Assembly: GCA_964017145.1 (NCBI GenBank) | Contig: CAXHKQ010000295.1 | Coordinates: forward strand, 1 to 12,474 | Direction of reading: 5' to 3' | DNA length: 12,474 nucleotides | Origin: Agrocybe praecox | Lineage: Eukaryota; Basidiomycota; Agaricomycetes; Agaricales; Agrocybaceae | Part shown: one piece after another, positions 1 through 8,575 of the stretch | Position numbering within the stretch: position 1 is the stretch's first letter | How the letters are laid out: every line of letters starts with the position of its first letter | Notes under the pieces: generated by a model | Database searches by the model: none | Seen by the model: only the letters and a program-made list of their open reading frames with translations | What the model was told of the DNA's origin: nothing | Program-made: the position numbers and the translations under genes

Positions 1-1
1 A

Positions 2-1093
2 TCCACCCACGGCAAATCGATGATACTAGTAATCAATGACAAGTTTACAAAATGGACGGAGATTGTACCCCTCCACGCAGCCACAACACCAGCATTGATA
101 AACGCCCTCAGATCGCAAGTCTTCGCGCGGTTCGGATGGCCCAAAACCATTATTACCGGACAATGGGAAACAGTTCACCAGTCATCAGTTCCAGGAGTTC
201 TCAAGGAAGCTGCAGTGAAACACCGGTGCAATGCCCCCTACGCCCCCCAAACCAACCCAACCGAGAGAGTAAACCGGGTCATAAAGACGATGATGGCCCA
301 ATATGTGGAAGGCAACCACAGAAAATGGGATGAACATCTTCCGGAGCTAATGTTCGCCATCAACACCGCCACCCACACCTCCACCGGATTCTCACCAGCA
401 TACTTAAACTTCGGACGAGAACCACTACCGGCCGAACCCGATAAACCCTCAGAACCACCCGACCACACCCGATCTGGCCGCAACCATCGAACTAGTAAAA
501 CTAAACCTGGCCAAAGCATTCGCGCAACAAAGCCATCACTACAACCTCCGAAAACGCAAATGGAAACCAGTAGTGGGAGACTGGGTATGTTGCAAACCCA
601 CTATCTATCCGACGCGGCCAAAGCGTTCACGAGTAAACTCGCCCCCAAGTACACCGAACCCGTCCAAATAAGCAAATTCACCTCCCCCGTAATCGCACAA
701 GTAAAGATGAAAGACGGCAAATATCACACAGTCCACTTACAACACATGAAGCCCGCCAACCTCCCCACTACGGCCATTACAACTATTCTAACGCCCACCA
801 TAACCCTTCTTCCAACCACCACCGGCCTAATGGACCCGGTGGTACGCATCCGCACGGCGCCGAAGGTGGTGGGACGAGGACCAAAAGAGCCGGAAAAAGC
901 GCGCTCAGTCGTAGAGATGGACTTGGAAATCTCGTCCGACTCGAGGATGGACGCCCGGCCGGACGACAAGCGAGGGGGACGGAGATTCCGTCAGACGTCG
1001 GCGCCGCCATGGCAACAGCCAAACAAGCAGTCCAGAAGAAATGGGAGCGTGACCAGCGCACGCCACCGGCCCAAGGACGAAAGGGGGTCGTAG
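2..1093 (+). pseudogene. Ty3/Gypsy pol fragment: integrase core and GPY/F-like tail, decayed
   Basis: Integrase inserts the retrotransposon cDNA into the host genome. The frame is open from the window edge, so the start lies upstream. The protein shows the first catalytic Asp in a DKFTKW block, then RFGWPKTIIT, APYAPQTNPTERVNR with the catalytic Glu, WDEHLPELMFAINTATH and STGFSPAYLNFGRE, all typical of Gypsy integrases. The tail has LSDAAKAFTSKLAPKY and ends its recognisable part near position 776 (HLQHMKPA). The long frame is misleading. Around 158-200 the expected second-Asp block reads only in the next frame, bounded by a probable one-base gain near 157-159 and a one-base loss near 198-201. 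Around 455-590 the linker and the WKPVVGDWV block are likewise displaced. The copy is therefore probably not functional, unless these are assembly errors. Family assignment is firm; lineage within Gypsy is not. Confidence 0.88.
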
Positions 1094-1821
1094 GATGGAT
1101 GCCGGCACGCGAGGACATCGCCAAAAGGTCCGGGGTGGTCGGGCAGAACAAGCCACGGCCGGCCACTGTGGCGGAGATGCCACCAAAGGCGTGTTCCAGC
1201 GTCTGGGTCCACAGCAGGAGCCAAACACACCGACCGACGCCAAGACCAGCCGCCAAAACGCCCCACCAGCACGCGCAGCGAAACGGGCCCAAAACGACCG
1301 CCCCGCGGCGAGCACAACCACTGACACTATGACCGGAACAGCCACTACGCCAAAACGCTGCACCCCATCAACGGCACCGACGCGCCAGGTGGTCCTCACG
1401 GCACAGTCAAACTGCCCGACCGTTCTCGCGCCGCCAACCATCCCCAGGCCCAAGTACCCACGCCATCAGAACATCAGGCACCCCAGGCCACGACCAAACA
1501 AGCCACAACACGACCCCCAGCAACCACCTGCACTAGCAGCCAAACCATCGGCGGCGGCTCAACCCCAGGCAGGAACAAGTGGCCAGAGCTGCCGGATCAT
1601 GTCCATCGCCCACCGACCGCCAGCCAGCAAAGAAACAGAAACTGGTGACGCTGACCCCGACGGCAGGCAGCAAGATGCCCAAGGTCCTGCGAGGACTACA
1701 GTATAACCCGCAACAGCGGTTCCAGCGGCTGAAAGGCGCGGACGGGAAATACACTGTCCGGAAGACGGACGCCGGATTCCAAATTTGTCAGGGTGGCAAA
1801 GTAATTTTCATTCACAAATAA
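1094..1821 (+). pseudogene. Post-integrase coding-like region of the same retrotransposon
   Basis: This stretch between the integrase tail and the polypurine tract is GC-rich and open in overlapping frames: one at 1009-1332, one at 1095-1706 (Pro/Ala/Thr/Gln-rich, low complexity) and one at 1579-1821. The last ends with a basic peptide (VLRGLQYNPQQRFQRLKG then GKYTVRKTDAGFQICQGG) and a TAA at 1819-1821. The change of frame from segment to segment fits the same kind of indel decay as in the integrase, or a C-terminal extension of Pol or a third ORF whose frame has been lost. I see no transmembrane anchor or fusion-type features that would make it an env gene, and I do not recognise the domain. 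Nothing coding is evident from 1822 to 1938. Confidence 0.45.
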
Positions 1822-1938
1822 ACACACCAAACGAAATCACACAAGAAACACCACAAATTGAAGTACAAACTCACAAAAAACCGACTGAATTAAGCATAAA
1901 TAAAGCGACATCGTGAAAGCGAGGAACGCTTCACTCGC

Positions 1939-1954
1939 AAAAGGAGGAGGGAGA
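1939..1954 (+). promoter_or_regulatory. Polypurine tract, plus-strand primer site
   Basis: A 16-base all-purine run (AAAAGGAGGAGGGAGA) lies directly before TGTAATGAAG, the presumed LTR start. In Ty3/Gypsy elements such a tract primes plus-strand DNA synthesis and abuts the 3' LTR, which is exactly the arrangement here. Confidence 0.8.
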
Positions 1955-2012
1955 TGTAATGAAGTGTTTTAATTACATTCCGATTTAAAATAAAAACGAA
2001 CGTTAGCACGAA

Positions 2013-2077
2013 AACGGCCGTTAAGAGGTAAACAGACGTTATACCGAAAACGGCCGTTATCACAGAAAACGGCCGTT
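2013..2077. repeat. Three identical AACGGCCGTT palindromes in LTR U3
   Basis: The perfect 10-bp palindrome AACGGCCGTT occurs at 2013-2022, 2049-2058 and 2068-2077, each preceded by AA. Related half-sites (AACGTT-like at about 2000, AACCGTT at about 2081) sit around it. They lie in U3, about 190-290 bp upstream of the inferred transcription start. AACGG/CCGTT matches the general Myb core (YAACNG), so a transcription-factor cluster is a reasonable inference. The binding protein is not known from the sequence. Confidence 0.6.
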
Positions 2078-2269
2078 GCCAACCGTTGAGGGAAAGCGCC
2101 TGCATCGCCACAGTCCTATAAAAGGATGAAACAGCTGACATGACGCTGACAGCAGAGCAGCTGACGCAGCGTCAGTATGACAGCGGAGACCAAAACAAAC
2201 AAAACGAAGCGCGCGCAAAACACGCACCGACACACTTCGACACACACACACACCCACACCGCCGACGAC

Positions 2270-2334
2270 TATATAAGCCGGTACTTTGCCACAGAGAAGA
2301 TCAGTCTTCACCGCGAATTCGACCCGACAAGATC
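2270..2334 (+). promoter_or_regulatory. LTR core promoter: TATA, Inr and DPE
   Basis: TATATAAG at 2270-2277 is followed by TCAGTC at 2301-2306. With A2303 as +1, the TATA box begins at -33. AGATC at 2330-2334 falls exactly at +28 to +32 and fits the downstream promoter element RGWYV, and a G is present at +24. All three elements at correct spacing make this the likely start of R. The upstream TATAAAAG at 2117 has no good initiator 30 bp away and is the weaker alternative. Confidence 0.68.
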
Positions 2335-2497
2335 TCCCGTAACCGCGAATTCAAAACCGAAAACCGATAGCAGGCCCGCGATCCGACCAACTCCAAGATC
2401 AATCACCGACCTCACCACCGCCGCCACCGATTCCGCCACCGCCGTCACCCAAGGAGTTAAAGTAGCTAATTTACCAACTTGATTCCCAACATCTTGT

Positions 2498-4022
2498 GGC
2501 GTAGACATTCGATCCCTTTCCGTTGTGGTGTGGCCACCAGCCCCTTTCCACCTCAACGTGATCGTCTGGCTCCTTTCCGCCACGGCCTGACTTCGGTCCC
2601 TTTCGGCCAGGTCGTGAGCTCCGGCTCCCTTTCCGACAAAGGCGTAGACATTCGATCCCTTTCCGTTGTGGGTGTGGCCACCAGCCCCTTTCCATCTCAA
2701 CGTGATCGTCTGGCTCCTTTCCGCCACGGCCTGACTTCGGTCCCTTTCGGCCAGGTCGTGAGCTCCGGCTTCCCTTTCCGACAAGGCGTAGACCTTCGAT
2801 CCCTTTCCGTTGTGGTGTGGCCACCAGCCCCTTTTCCACCTCAACGTGATCGTCTGGCTCCCTTCCGCCACGGCCTGACTCCGGTCCCTTTCGGCCAGGT
2901 CGTGAGCTCCGGCTCCCTTTCCGACAGGGCGTAGACATTCGATCCCTTTCCGTTGTGGTGTGGCCACCAGCCCCTTTCCACCTCAACGTGATCGTCTGGC
3001 TCCTTTCCGCCACGGCCTGACTCCGGTCCCTTTCGGCCAGGTCGTGAGCTCCGGCTCCCTTTCCGACAAGGCGTAGACATTCGATCCCTTTCCGTTGTGG
3101 TGTGGCCACCAGCCCCTTTCCATCTCAACGTGATCGTCCGGCTCCTTTCCGCCACGGCCTGACTCCGGTCCCTTTCGGCCAGGTCGTGAGCTCCGGCTCC
3201 CTTTCCGACAAGGCGTAGTCGTCCGATCCCTTTCCGTTGTGGTGTTGGCCACCAGCCCCTTTCCACCTCAACGTGATCGTCTGGCTCCTTTCCGCCACGG
3301 CCTGACTTCAGGTCCTTTTCGGCCAGGTCGTGAGCTCCGGCTCCCTTTCCGACAAGGCGTAGACATTCGACCCCTTTTCCGTTGTGGTGTGGCCACCAGC
3401 CCCTTTCCCTCTCAACGTGATCGTCTGGCTCCTTTTGGCCACGGCCTGACTCCGGTCCCTTTCGGCCAGGTCGTGAGCTCCGGCTCCCTTTCCGACAAGG
3501 CGTAGTCGTCCGATCCCCTTTCCGCTGTGGTGTGGCCACCAGCCCCTTTCCACCACAACGTGATCGTCCGACTCCTTTACGCCACGGCCTGACTCCCGGT
3601 CCCCTTTCGGCCAGGTCGTGAGCCCCGGCTCCCTTTCCGACAAGGCGTAGTCGTCCGATCCCTTTCCGCTGTGGTGTGGCCACCAGCCCCTTTCCACCAC
3701 AACGTGATCGTCCGACTCCTTTCCCGCCACGGCCTGACTTCGGTCCCTTTCGGCCAGGTCGTGAGCTCCGGCTCCCTTTCCGACAAGGCGTAGTCGTCCG
3801 ATCCCCTTTCCGCTGTGGTGTGGCCACCAGCCCCTTTCCACCACAACGTGATCGTCCGACTCCTTTCCGCCACGGCCTGACTTCGGTCCCTCTCGGCCAG
3901 GTCGTGAGCTCCGGCTTCCTTTCCGACCAGGCGTAGCCGTTCGATCCCTTTCCGCAGTGGTGTGGCCACCAGCCCCCTTTCCGCCACCGTGTGATCGTCC
4001 GACTCCTTTCCGCCACAGCCAC
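2498..4022. repeat. 143-bp tandem array with five-fold internal sub-repeats
   Basis: Units anchored on the GTAG that follows GGC begin at 2501, 2644, 2788, 2931, 3073, 3215, 3359, 3502, 3647, 3790 and 3933. That is ten full units of 142-145 bp (mean 143.2) plus a partial unit decaying near 4022. Each unit contains five CTTTC cores 27-30 bp apart (for example at 2659, 2688, 2717, 2744 and 2774), consistent with a higher-order minisatellite grown from a roughly 28.6-bp ancestral monomer. Left units mostly carry GTAGACATTCG; several right units carry GTAGTCGTCCG and a CACCACAACG variant, so the array has local subfamilies. The minus strand gives long ORFs (up to 400 codons at 2841-4043), but the period is not a multiple of three and the peptide changes frame from unit to unit, so coding is unlikely. 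Confidence 0.93.
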
Positions 4023-4385
4023 GTTCAGCGTAAGGACGACCACCGCCTACCAGCCACCCGCCGCGTCAGCCCGTTCCTAGGACCTCCGCACTGCAGTAAA
4101 TCCGGACCGCCACCACCGCACCACTTCGACCCGCCGGTATCGAAGCAAAGCCCCAAGACCCTCCGTGTCCCGTGCAGCCAAGGAAATTAAGGAGAACCAG
4201 AACCCCTATATTATAGCCAAGAATATCCCGAAATACAACCCATATATCCAAACCTCGACCACCCGATTGTAAACCCGTATGAACCTCTGGACACCGACGA
4301 CCTATCTGCATCCACGGGAATAAACCCATTACAATGTGTTTGTGGACTCGTAGTTTTATATAGGAAAGAAATCTGGTACCTTTAG
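4023..4385 (+). pseudogene. Unassigned coding-like relic after the array
   Basis: One frame stays open from inside the array to a TAA at 4188-4190, with a Pro/His/Lys-rich peptide. The same frame then runs 64 codons from 4191 to a TAG at 4383-4385, with a Pro/Glu/Tyr-rich start (EPEPLYYSQEYPEIQPIYP) followed by NPYEPLDTDDL. Acidic NxxxPLxxxD stretches occur in Gag or ORF1-like proteins of retroelements, which is the basis for calling it a relic, but I do not recognise the family. It could equally be chance openness in GC-richer DNA. Confidence 0.25.
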
Positions 4386-4725
4386 AACGATTGTATACGG
4401 AATGGATATATGGAACGAATTTATACATCACACATGACGAAACCAACCCTAACTACAAATATAGTATATTCTGTACAACAACATTTATAAAGTAGATGCA
4501 CATATCTCAATGTTGTACGCACTACGCCACCATGCCAACATTCACACATCATGTACGTTGCAATTAATGAATAAATCGTTGTTACCGTGCACATAATCGT
4601 GTTAATAATATTGTGTTGGGTGTTTTTTACTCGATTCAAAATTGAATAACATTTTTTCCCATTTTTAGCCAACTATGAATCGTTTTGTTTGTCATTTATC
4701 TTTTTCAAGGTGGGTTTTCGAATAT
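4386..4725. other. AT-rich spacer, nothing recognised
   Basis: No ORF with recognisable content, no RNA gene and no clear repeat is visible between the relic and the hAT element. The short antisense frames here read as chance. Confidence 0.5.
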
Positions 4726-4733
4726 GTAATCAT

Positions 4734-5342
4734 CAAGGCCCGGAAGTTAAGGGAAAATCCCTTTTTTCCTGTTCATCCTTCAGAACATTTGTAACCACGA
4801 TTATGCGTCACGTTTCCGTACGATTAAAATGAATTATACTTCTTATCCCCTTTTTCCCCTTTTTGCCCTTTTTCGGACGTTAGGCCCTTTTTTTTAATCT
4901 ATAATCTCTTTTTGTAGACCCTTTTTCGCCTTTTTTCCTTATTTGCCCTATTTTTAGACCCTTTTTTCGCCTTTTTTTAGGCCCTTTTTAGGCCCTATAA
5001 ACAATCTGAAAGATTTTATTAAATTGCATACTAGTAAATGTTATTTTTTGTTTAAAAAAATAGCAAATAAGTTCGTACATAAAAGATCTCAAAACATTTT
5101 TGCAAATTTTTCGGAAAATATTCAAAAAAATGTAATGCGTAAAAGCCTTTTTTAAGCAAATGTTTTGCTTAGTGCGATAATTGCAAGAAGAACCATTTTC
5201 ACGACGTCTCAACCATTTTCACAAAATATAATCGAGAAATCATGGTTTCAAGACCCTTTTTTTCTTGTTTTTAGACCCTTTTTCACTATTTGTAGCCACT
5301 AAGGCCACCAAGGCCACCAAGGCCCTCAACTTCCGGGCCTTG
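4734..5342. mobile_element. Non-autonomous hAT element (MITE), 609 bp
   Basis: Terminal inverted repeats begin CAAGGCCCGGAAGTT and match at 19 of the first 20 positions. The element is flanked by an exact 8-bp duplication, GTAATCAT, at 4726-4733 and 5343-5350. An 8-bp duplication with T at position 2 and A at position 7, and termini starting CA, are hallmarks of hAT transposons. There is no transposase. The interior is full of short repeats of CCCTTTTT, often as GGCCCTTTTT or AGACCCTTTTT (about 4846-4995 and 5250-5285), plus AAGGCCACC copies near the right end (5300-5320). They may be subterminal transposase-binding repeats. Confidence 0.9.
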
Positions 5343-5350
5343 GTAATCAT

Positions 5351-5705
5351 CTAGGAAGCGTTTGGCCCAATTAATAATATATAATTAATAATGAAAAGAT
5401 TAATAGAATAAATATTGCCAAAGCAATCAAACACCAACAACGTTGTAACATTTTTATTTCTTGAAGCTTTCCATATTTGACTCGGTAGTCTCGGTAATAA
5501 TCGAAAGCATATAAGCATATTGTAGTTGTGAATTTAACTTTTCTAACGCTGTAAGGAGTGTCTCATTAGAAGCAGAATATCACAAGAAATGATAAAGTGA
5601 ATTCCCCGGGAATACGACATTACTTTTCGATCATCCCAATTATAATAATACAATTTCTCTCAATCAATAGATCGCTGAAACCATCCAATATATTTTTACC
5701 CTTTA
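5351..5705. other. AT-rich spacer between two transposons
   Basis: This stretch lies between the hAT target duplication and the Tc1-like element. I see only AT-rich sequence with short imperfect palindromes, and no gene. Confidence 0.45.
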
Positions 5706-5707
5706 TA

Positions 5708-7348
5708 CACTTGTGGACTTATACTTAAGAACGATCGCACATTCAGTGAAAACCTGTAGAAAAGGCTCTGTTAGCATGTTCGAAATCGTATTTTTGTGAT
5801 GCAGTGTCATCAGTATCCTCATTGGGCATCATATAATCCAAAAATCAGTTGAGAAAGTCGAGCTCTAGGCCCTGTACTCGTGTTTGTATTCTGTTGATGC
5901 ATATCTCGCCTGGACATGTACTTAAGAACGATTTACTTTCGCCTCGATTCTGAGTAATTGCAAGGCTCTAGATTTGTCGCATCATTTGTATATTGATTAT
6001 TATACTTATGTCAAGTAGGAACTAACGAACAAATGGCCTTAACTGGATAGAGGCTTAAGATGTATGCCCGAGAAGCGTTGCACTATATATATCCTTTGTA
6101 TTGCGAGCATTAAACGTTGATGGTCAGGTTGTTTTAGATTTAAAACATAGACAAACGATAGTTTTCGATGCTTCGAAGGTGTATAAAGACAATGTATCAA
6201 TTGAAAACACCGGAAGGAAAGAACCTAAGCCCTTTCACGCACTAACAAGATAGGAATTCAACGATTCCACAGAGCCAACAAGGATCATTCATGCAATAAG
6301 AGATAGTCCCGATGTAAATTCGGCCATCAATCGTTAAAAAAAAGTCGTAGGCCTTTATGTCCAACGTCGAATGTGAAAAGCTTGCTTCCGTCGATGTATC
6401 GGCTCACGCGATTCGAATGATTAAAAAAAATGCTATACTAGCATATCGATTTTCATGAGCAACGCGGAGAAAAGGCCATGTAATTCTGGAAGGGCACCTC
6501 TTAAAGCAACGAATCGAAGAGCATTTGGTTCTGTTCGGATAACTGAGTCATCGTTTCAAGTCTTAGAGCTCTATATCGAACTAAAGGTAGACCTCGTAGC
6601 CTGTGTATCATGGATGTGTTGATATCATAGTTAGATAATTATCAAATGTCCATTGTTGGCGCTCTATATGCTATATAGTCGAAGGACCAAGTCCACATGT
6701 GGGCAGAACAATATTGGAAGTCCTCATACTACATTATCGTGCCAGAAGAATATCGGAATTGTAGACCTATCAAGAGCATAAAGGCTCAAAATAAACGTTC
6801 CAACACGAAACAAATATTCTCAAGGGTCATATGTGTAGATTTTCGGGTAGCCGGTCCAGAGCCTAAACTCGAAACGTACCAAAAACATCAATTCAATCGG
6901 TATCTGTGCTTAGAAAGAAGCGTTCACATCTCAGCGGACCGAATATTCATCTTTTTCACCAAACATGCACACCAGACGCTTAGTAGGAGTACAGGCCTTA
7001 TTTCTAAACGTTTCAGCTCATTTGTCGATTGGAACTACTTGACATACGTGTAATAATAATCAATATCAAAATTATGCGAAAAATCTAGAGCCTTGCAATT
7101 ACTCAGAATCGAGGCGAAAGTGAATCGTTCTTAAGTATATGTCCAGGCGAGATATGCATGAACAGATTACAAATACGAGTACAGGGCCTAGGGCACGTAT
7201 TTTTCAACAGATTTTTCGATTATATTATGTTCATTGAGAATACTGAAGAGACTGCATCACAAAAATACGATTTTGATCATGGTAACTGGGCCTTTTCAAC
7301 AGGTTTCCAACGAATGTGAAATCGTTCTCAAGTATAAGTCCACAAGTG
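5708..7348 (+). mobile_element. Degenerate Tc1-like transposon of the IR/DR type, about 1.64 kb
   Basis: The ends are long inverted repeats. The left arm from CACTTGTGGAC (5708) to about 6030 matches the reverse complement of about 7030-7348, strongly over the outer 270 bp. TA dinucleotides flank both ends (5706-5707 and 7349-7350), as expected for Tc1/mariner. Each arm carries an outer TGGACTTATACTTRAGAACG and an inner TGGACATRTACTTAAGAACG, the internal direct repeat that defines the IR/DR group (Sleeping Beauty, Minos, S). Total length and arm length match full-length members of that group. A TA-flanked element of this size should encode a transposase of about 340 residues; only frame-shifted traces remain. 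Confidence 0.86.
6125..7000 (+). pseudogene. Tc1-like transposase relic
   Basis: Plus-strand frames between the inverted repeats keep family-like blocks in the right order but with stops and frame changes. The first is LKHRQTIVF then VSIENTGRKEPKP (6125-6235), like the DNA-binding domain ending in GSVEN..GRP. Then come TRIIHAIRDSPDV (about 6275-6330) and DVSAHAIRMIKKNAILAYR (about 6393-6450), like the DVS..T+RR.L...GL block. A stretch at 6839-6868, with a stop in place of Trp, resembles the W-P-x-x-S-P-D-L-N-P motif, and about 6962-7000 resembles the SMP-R-L terminus. The catalytic DDE residues cannot be placed. The 118-codon open frame at 6697-7053 is in a different frame and is not the transposase. 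Confidence 0.6.
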
Positions 7349-7352
7349 TATA

Positions 7353-7572
7353 ACAATTTTAATTGTATAAATTAATCGACTATACGAAGCAATCATTCTG
7401 TACTCAGGCGAAAAGTCTTGTGCAATAGAAAAGTTTAGATACGCAGCAAGCCAATCATCGCTATACCTACACAATTCGTTCAATCATATTGGAACGGTCA
7501 GTCATAGTTTTCGTAGCTCGCAATTATCAACAAACAACGTTGATAGCAATTGGTCGTTTCCGCGATATCGAT
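7353..7572 (+). promoter_or_regulatory. Probable CAP gene promoter and 5' UTR
   Basis: This gap separates the Tc1-like element from the CAP start codon. An insect-type initiator TCAGTCA lies at 7498-7504, 73 bases before the ATG. A weak TATACC at 7462 is too far from it for a good TATA box, and no DPE is seen at +28. The initiator call rests on one short motif. If it is right, the old transposon ends only about 150 bp upstream of the start site. Confidence 0.3.
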
Positions 7573-7879
7573 ATGTGCAACTCAAGTCCGGCCGCCGTTG
7601 CCATTCTCATCGTCGCTCTCCAGATCGGCGTCACGCTGTCCGAGGACTATTGCAATCCAGCCCTGTGCAAAAAAAAATACAATAACCACGCATGTTGCAT
7701 GTGGACAAACCAAAGACTTTGTGGACCCTTGCGTAGAGGCCAAGAGAATATCGCTTACGCCCGCTATAAAACAGGCTATTCTGGACAGACATAATTTCCA
7801 TCGCAATAAGCAAGCTCTCGGCGAGGTCAGCGACATGAACAACAAGAAATACAGGAAAGCCACGAAAATGATGAAACTC
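7573..7879 (+). CDS. CAP gene exon 1: signal peptide, N-terminal Cys region, start of CAP domain
   Basis: The ATG at 7573 is chosen because it directly begins a signal peptide (AAVAILIVALQIGVT) and cleavage before EDYC would leave the usual N-terminal Cys. An upstream in-frame ATG at 7489 would bury the signal peptide, so it is less likely. After DYCNPALCKK the frame must move by one base at the nine-A run to continue into HVACGQTKDF, PAIKQAILDRHNFHR and NKQALGEV. Without that shift translation stops at 7792-7794. The exon ends after CTC at 7879, followed by GTAAGT, a consensus donor, in phase 0. Confidence 0.82.
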
Positions 7880-8205
7880 GTAAGTTAAGTTTCACACCAG
7901 AGTCTTTATTTTGTCTTATGGATCAACTGTAGATTAGATGACCCTTCAATCGGACAGTGACTAAATTTTAAAATCGACATCAAATATAGAAGGAATGGTC
8001 GAATTTGTATGCCTTTTGACACATCACATATTGAGGGAAATTGGATTACTGACATTTTTGTTGGAAAATAATACCTCATTGGATATTTCACGAATAGACG
8101 AAAGGGCATATATTCTACCACTCCGTGTGTATATGGGGCCATTATATAACACTAATAAAACATACAAGAAATTATATATTTTTTAAATTGTGAAATAATT
8201 GTGCA

Positions 8206-8414
8206 GAATTACAATCTCTTCCATTTGGGAAAACGCATATTGTTGTAAGACACTCCAGTGAAGAGTAATACTCTGCCAATCACTAGTTCCAGTTTTTTTT
8301 TATCGGAGAGTGAAAACGAATATTATCACAATACAAAATATATAGGGTTTCTTGCAATACTTTTCCACTGGAGTGACAGAGCATCGTGCGTATAATCGAA
8401 TAAAATATAATTGG
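8206..8414. mobile_element. Probable 209-bp MITE inserted in the left arm of the inverted repeat
   Basis: ATTGTGCA occurs on both sides (8198-8205 and 8415-8422), a candidate 8-bp target duplication. Ignoring this segment makes the surrounding left arm align across the gap with the right arm (GAAATAATT then CACCACGCGCC against GAAATAATT then CACCATGCGCC). Inside is an inverted pair around CACTCCAGTG (8250-8259) and CACTGGAGTG (about 8366-8375). The terminal repeats are weak, so the class is unknown; 8 bp would suit hAT. Confidence 0.42.
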
Positions 8415-8422
8415 ATTGTGCA

Positions 8423-8575
8423 TAACACCACGCGCCAGCCAAAAAAGCTTATAGGTCCCACCTATTTTTTCTGACAGTAACCTTAGTACGAATGTGTACA
8501 TTATTTTGATTCCATGGATAGGATTCCGGAATAGAGCCCTTTGAAGTTTGGCAATGGTAAAACTCGTATATTTCG
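8423..8575. repeat. Left arm of large intronic inverted repeat
   Basis: It matches the reverse complement of 9157-9319, including AGGTCCCACCTATTTTT, TAGTACGAATKTG, ATGGATAGGATTCC and GCCCTTTGAAGTTTG. Small indels and scattered mismatches show the copies are old. Weaker similarity continues outward on the other side of the 209-bp insertion (about 8140-8197 against 9320-9390). Confidence 0.82.

Larger units (their letters stand above)
1955..2491 (+). mobile_element. 3' LTR of the Gypsy element
   Basis: The LTR starts with TGT right after the polypurine tract. The right end is placed at ...CCCAACA (2491) because it gives the usual TGT...ACA termini; the length would be 537 bp. The second LTR is outside the window, so the right boundary is inferred. 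Inside are three AACGGCCGTT palindromes (2013-2077), a TATAAAAG box at 2117, an inverted TGACGCTG/CAGCGTCA pair (2141-2148 and 2167-2174), a CA-rich run (about 2229-2260), a second TATA with an initiator (2270-2306) and two CCGCGAATTC copies (2311 and about 2343). I see no AATAAA downstream of the initiator. Confidence 0.72.

Noticed and set aside
783..1453. Long minus-strand ORFs opposite the retrotransposon
   Set aside because: These are shadows of GC-rich coding-like sequence on the plus strand; the peptides are low complexity with no family resemblance.
2497..2515. Retrotransposon primer-binding site right after the LTR
   Set aside because: TGGCG is suggestive, but the following bases do not leave room for a normal T-arm plus acceptor stem when read as a tRNA 3' end, and nearly the same sequence recurs in the array units.
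2498..4022. CRISPR array
   Set aside because: Repeats are contiguous and the sequence between the short cores is itself repeated in every unit, so there are no unique spacers. The context is eukaryotic.
2841..4043. 400-codon minus-strand ORF over the tandem array
   Set aside because: The unit length (142-145 bp) is not a multiple of three, so the peptide cycles through different frames of the same DNA. The ORF ends where a recurring TCA (TGA on the minus strand) comes into frame. This is the mark of a non-coding repeat.
4066..4446. 126-codon minus-strand ORF
   Set aside because: No recognisable motif or signal. It overlaps the plus-strand relic and crosses into AT-rich spacer without any compositional boundary.
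6697..7053. 118-codon ORF inside the Tc1-like element as a functional gene
   Set aside because: It has no recognisable motif, overlaps the inverted arm at its end, and the transposase-like blocks lie in other frames.
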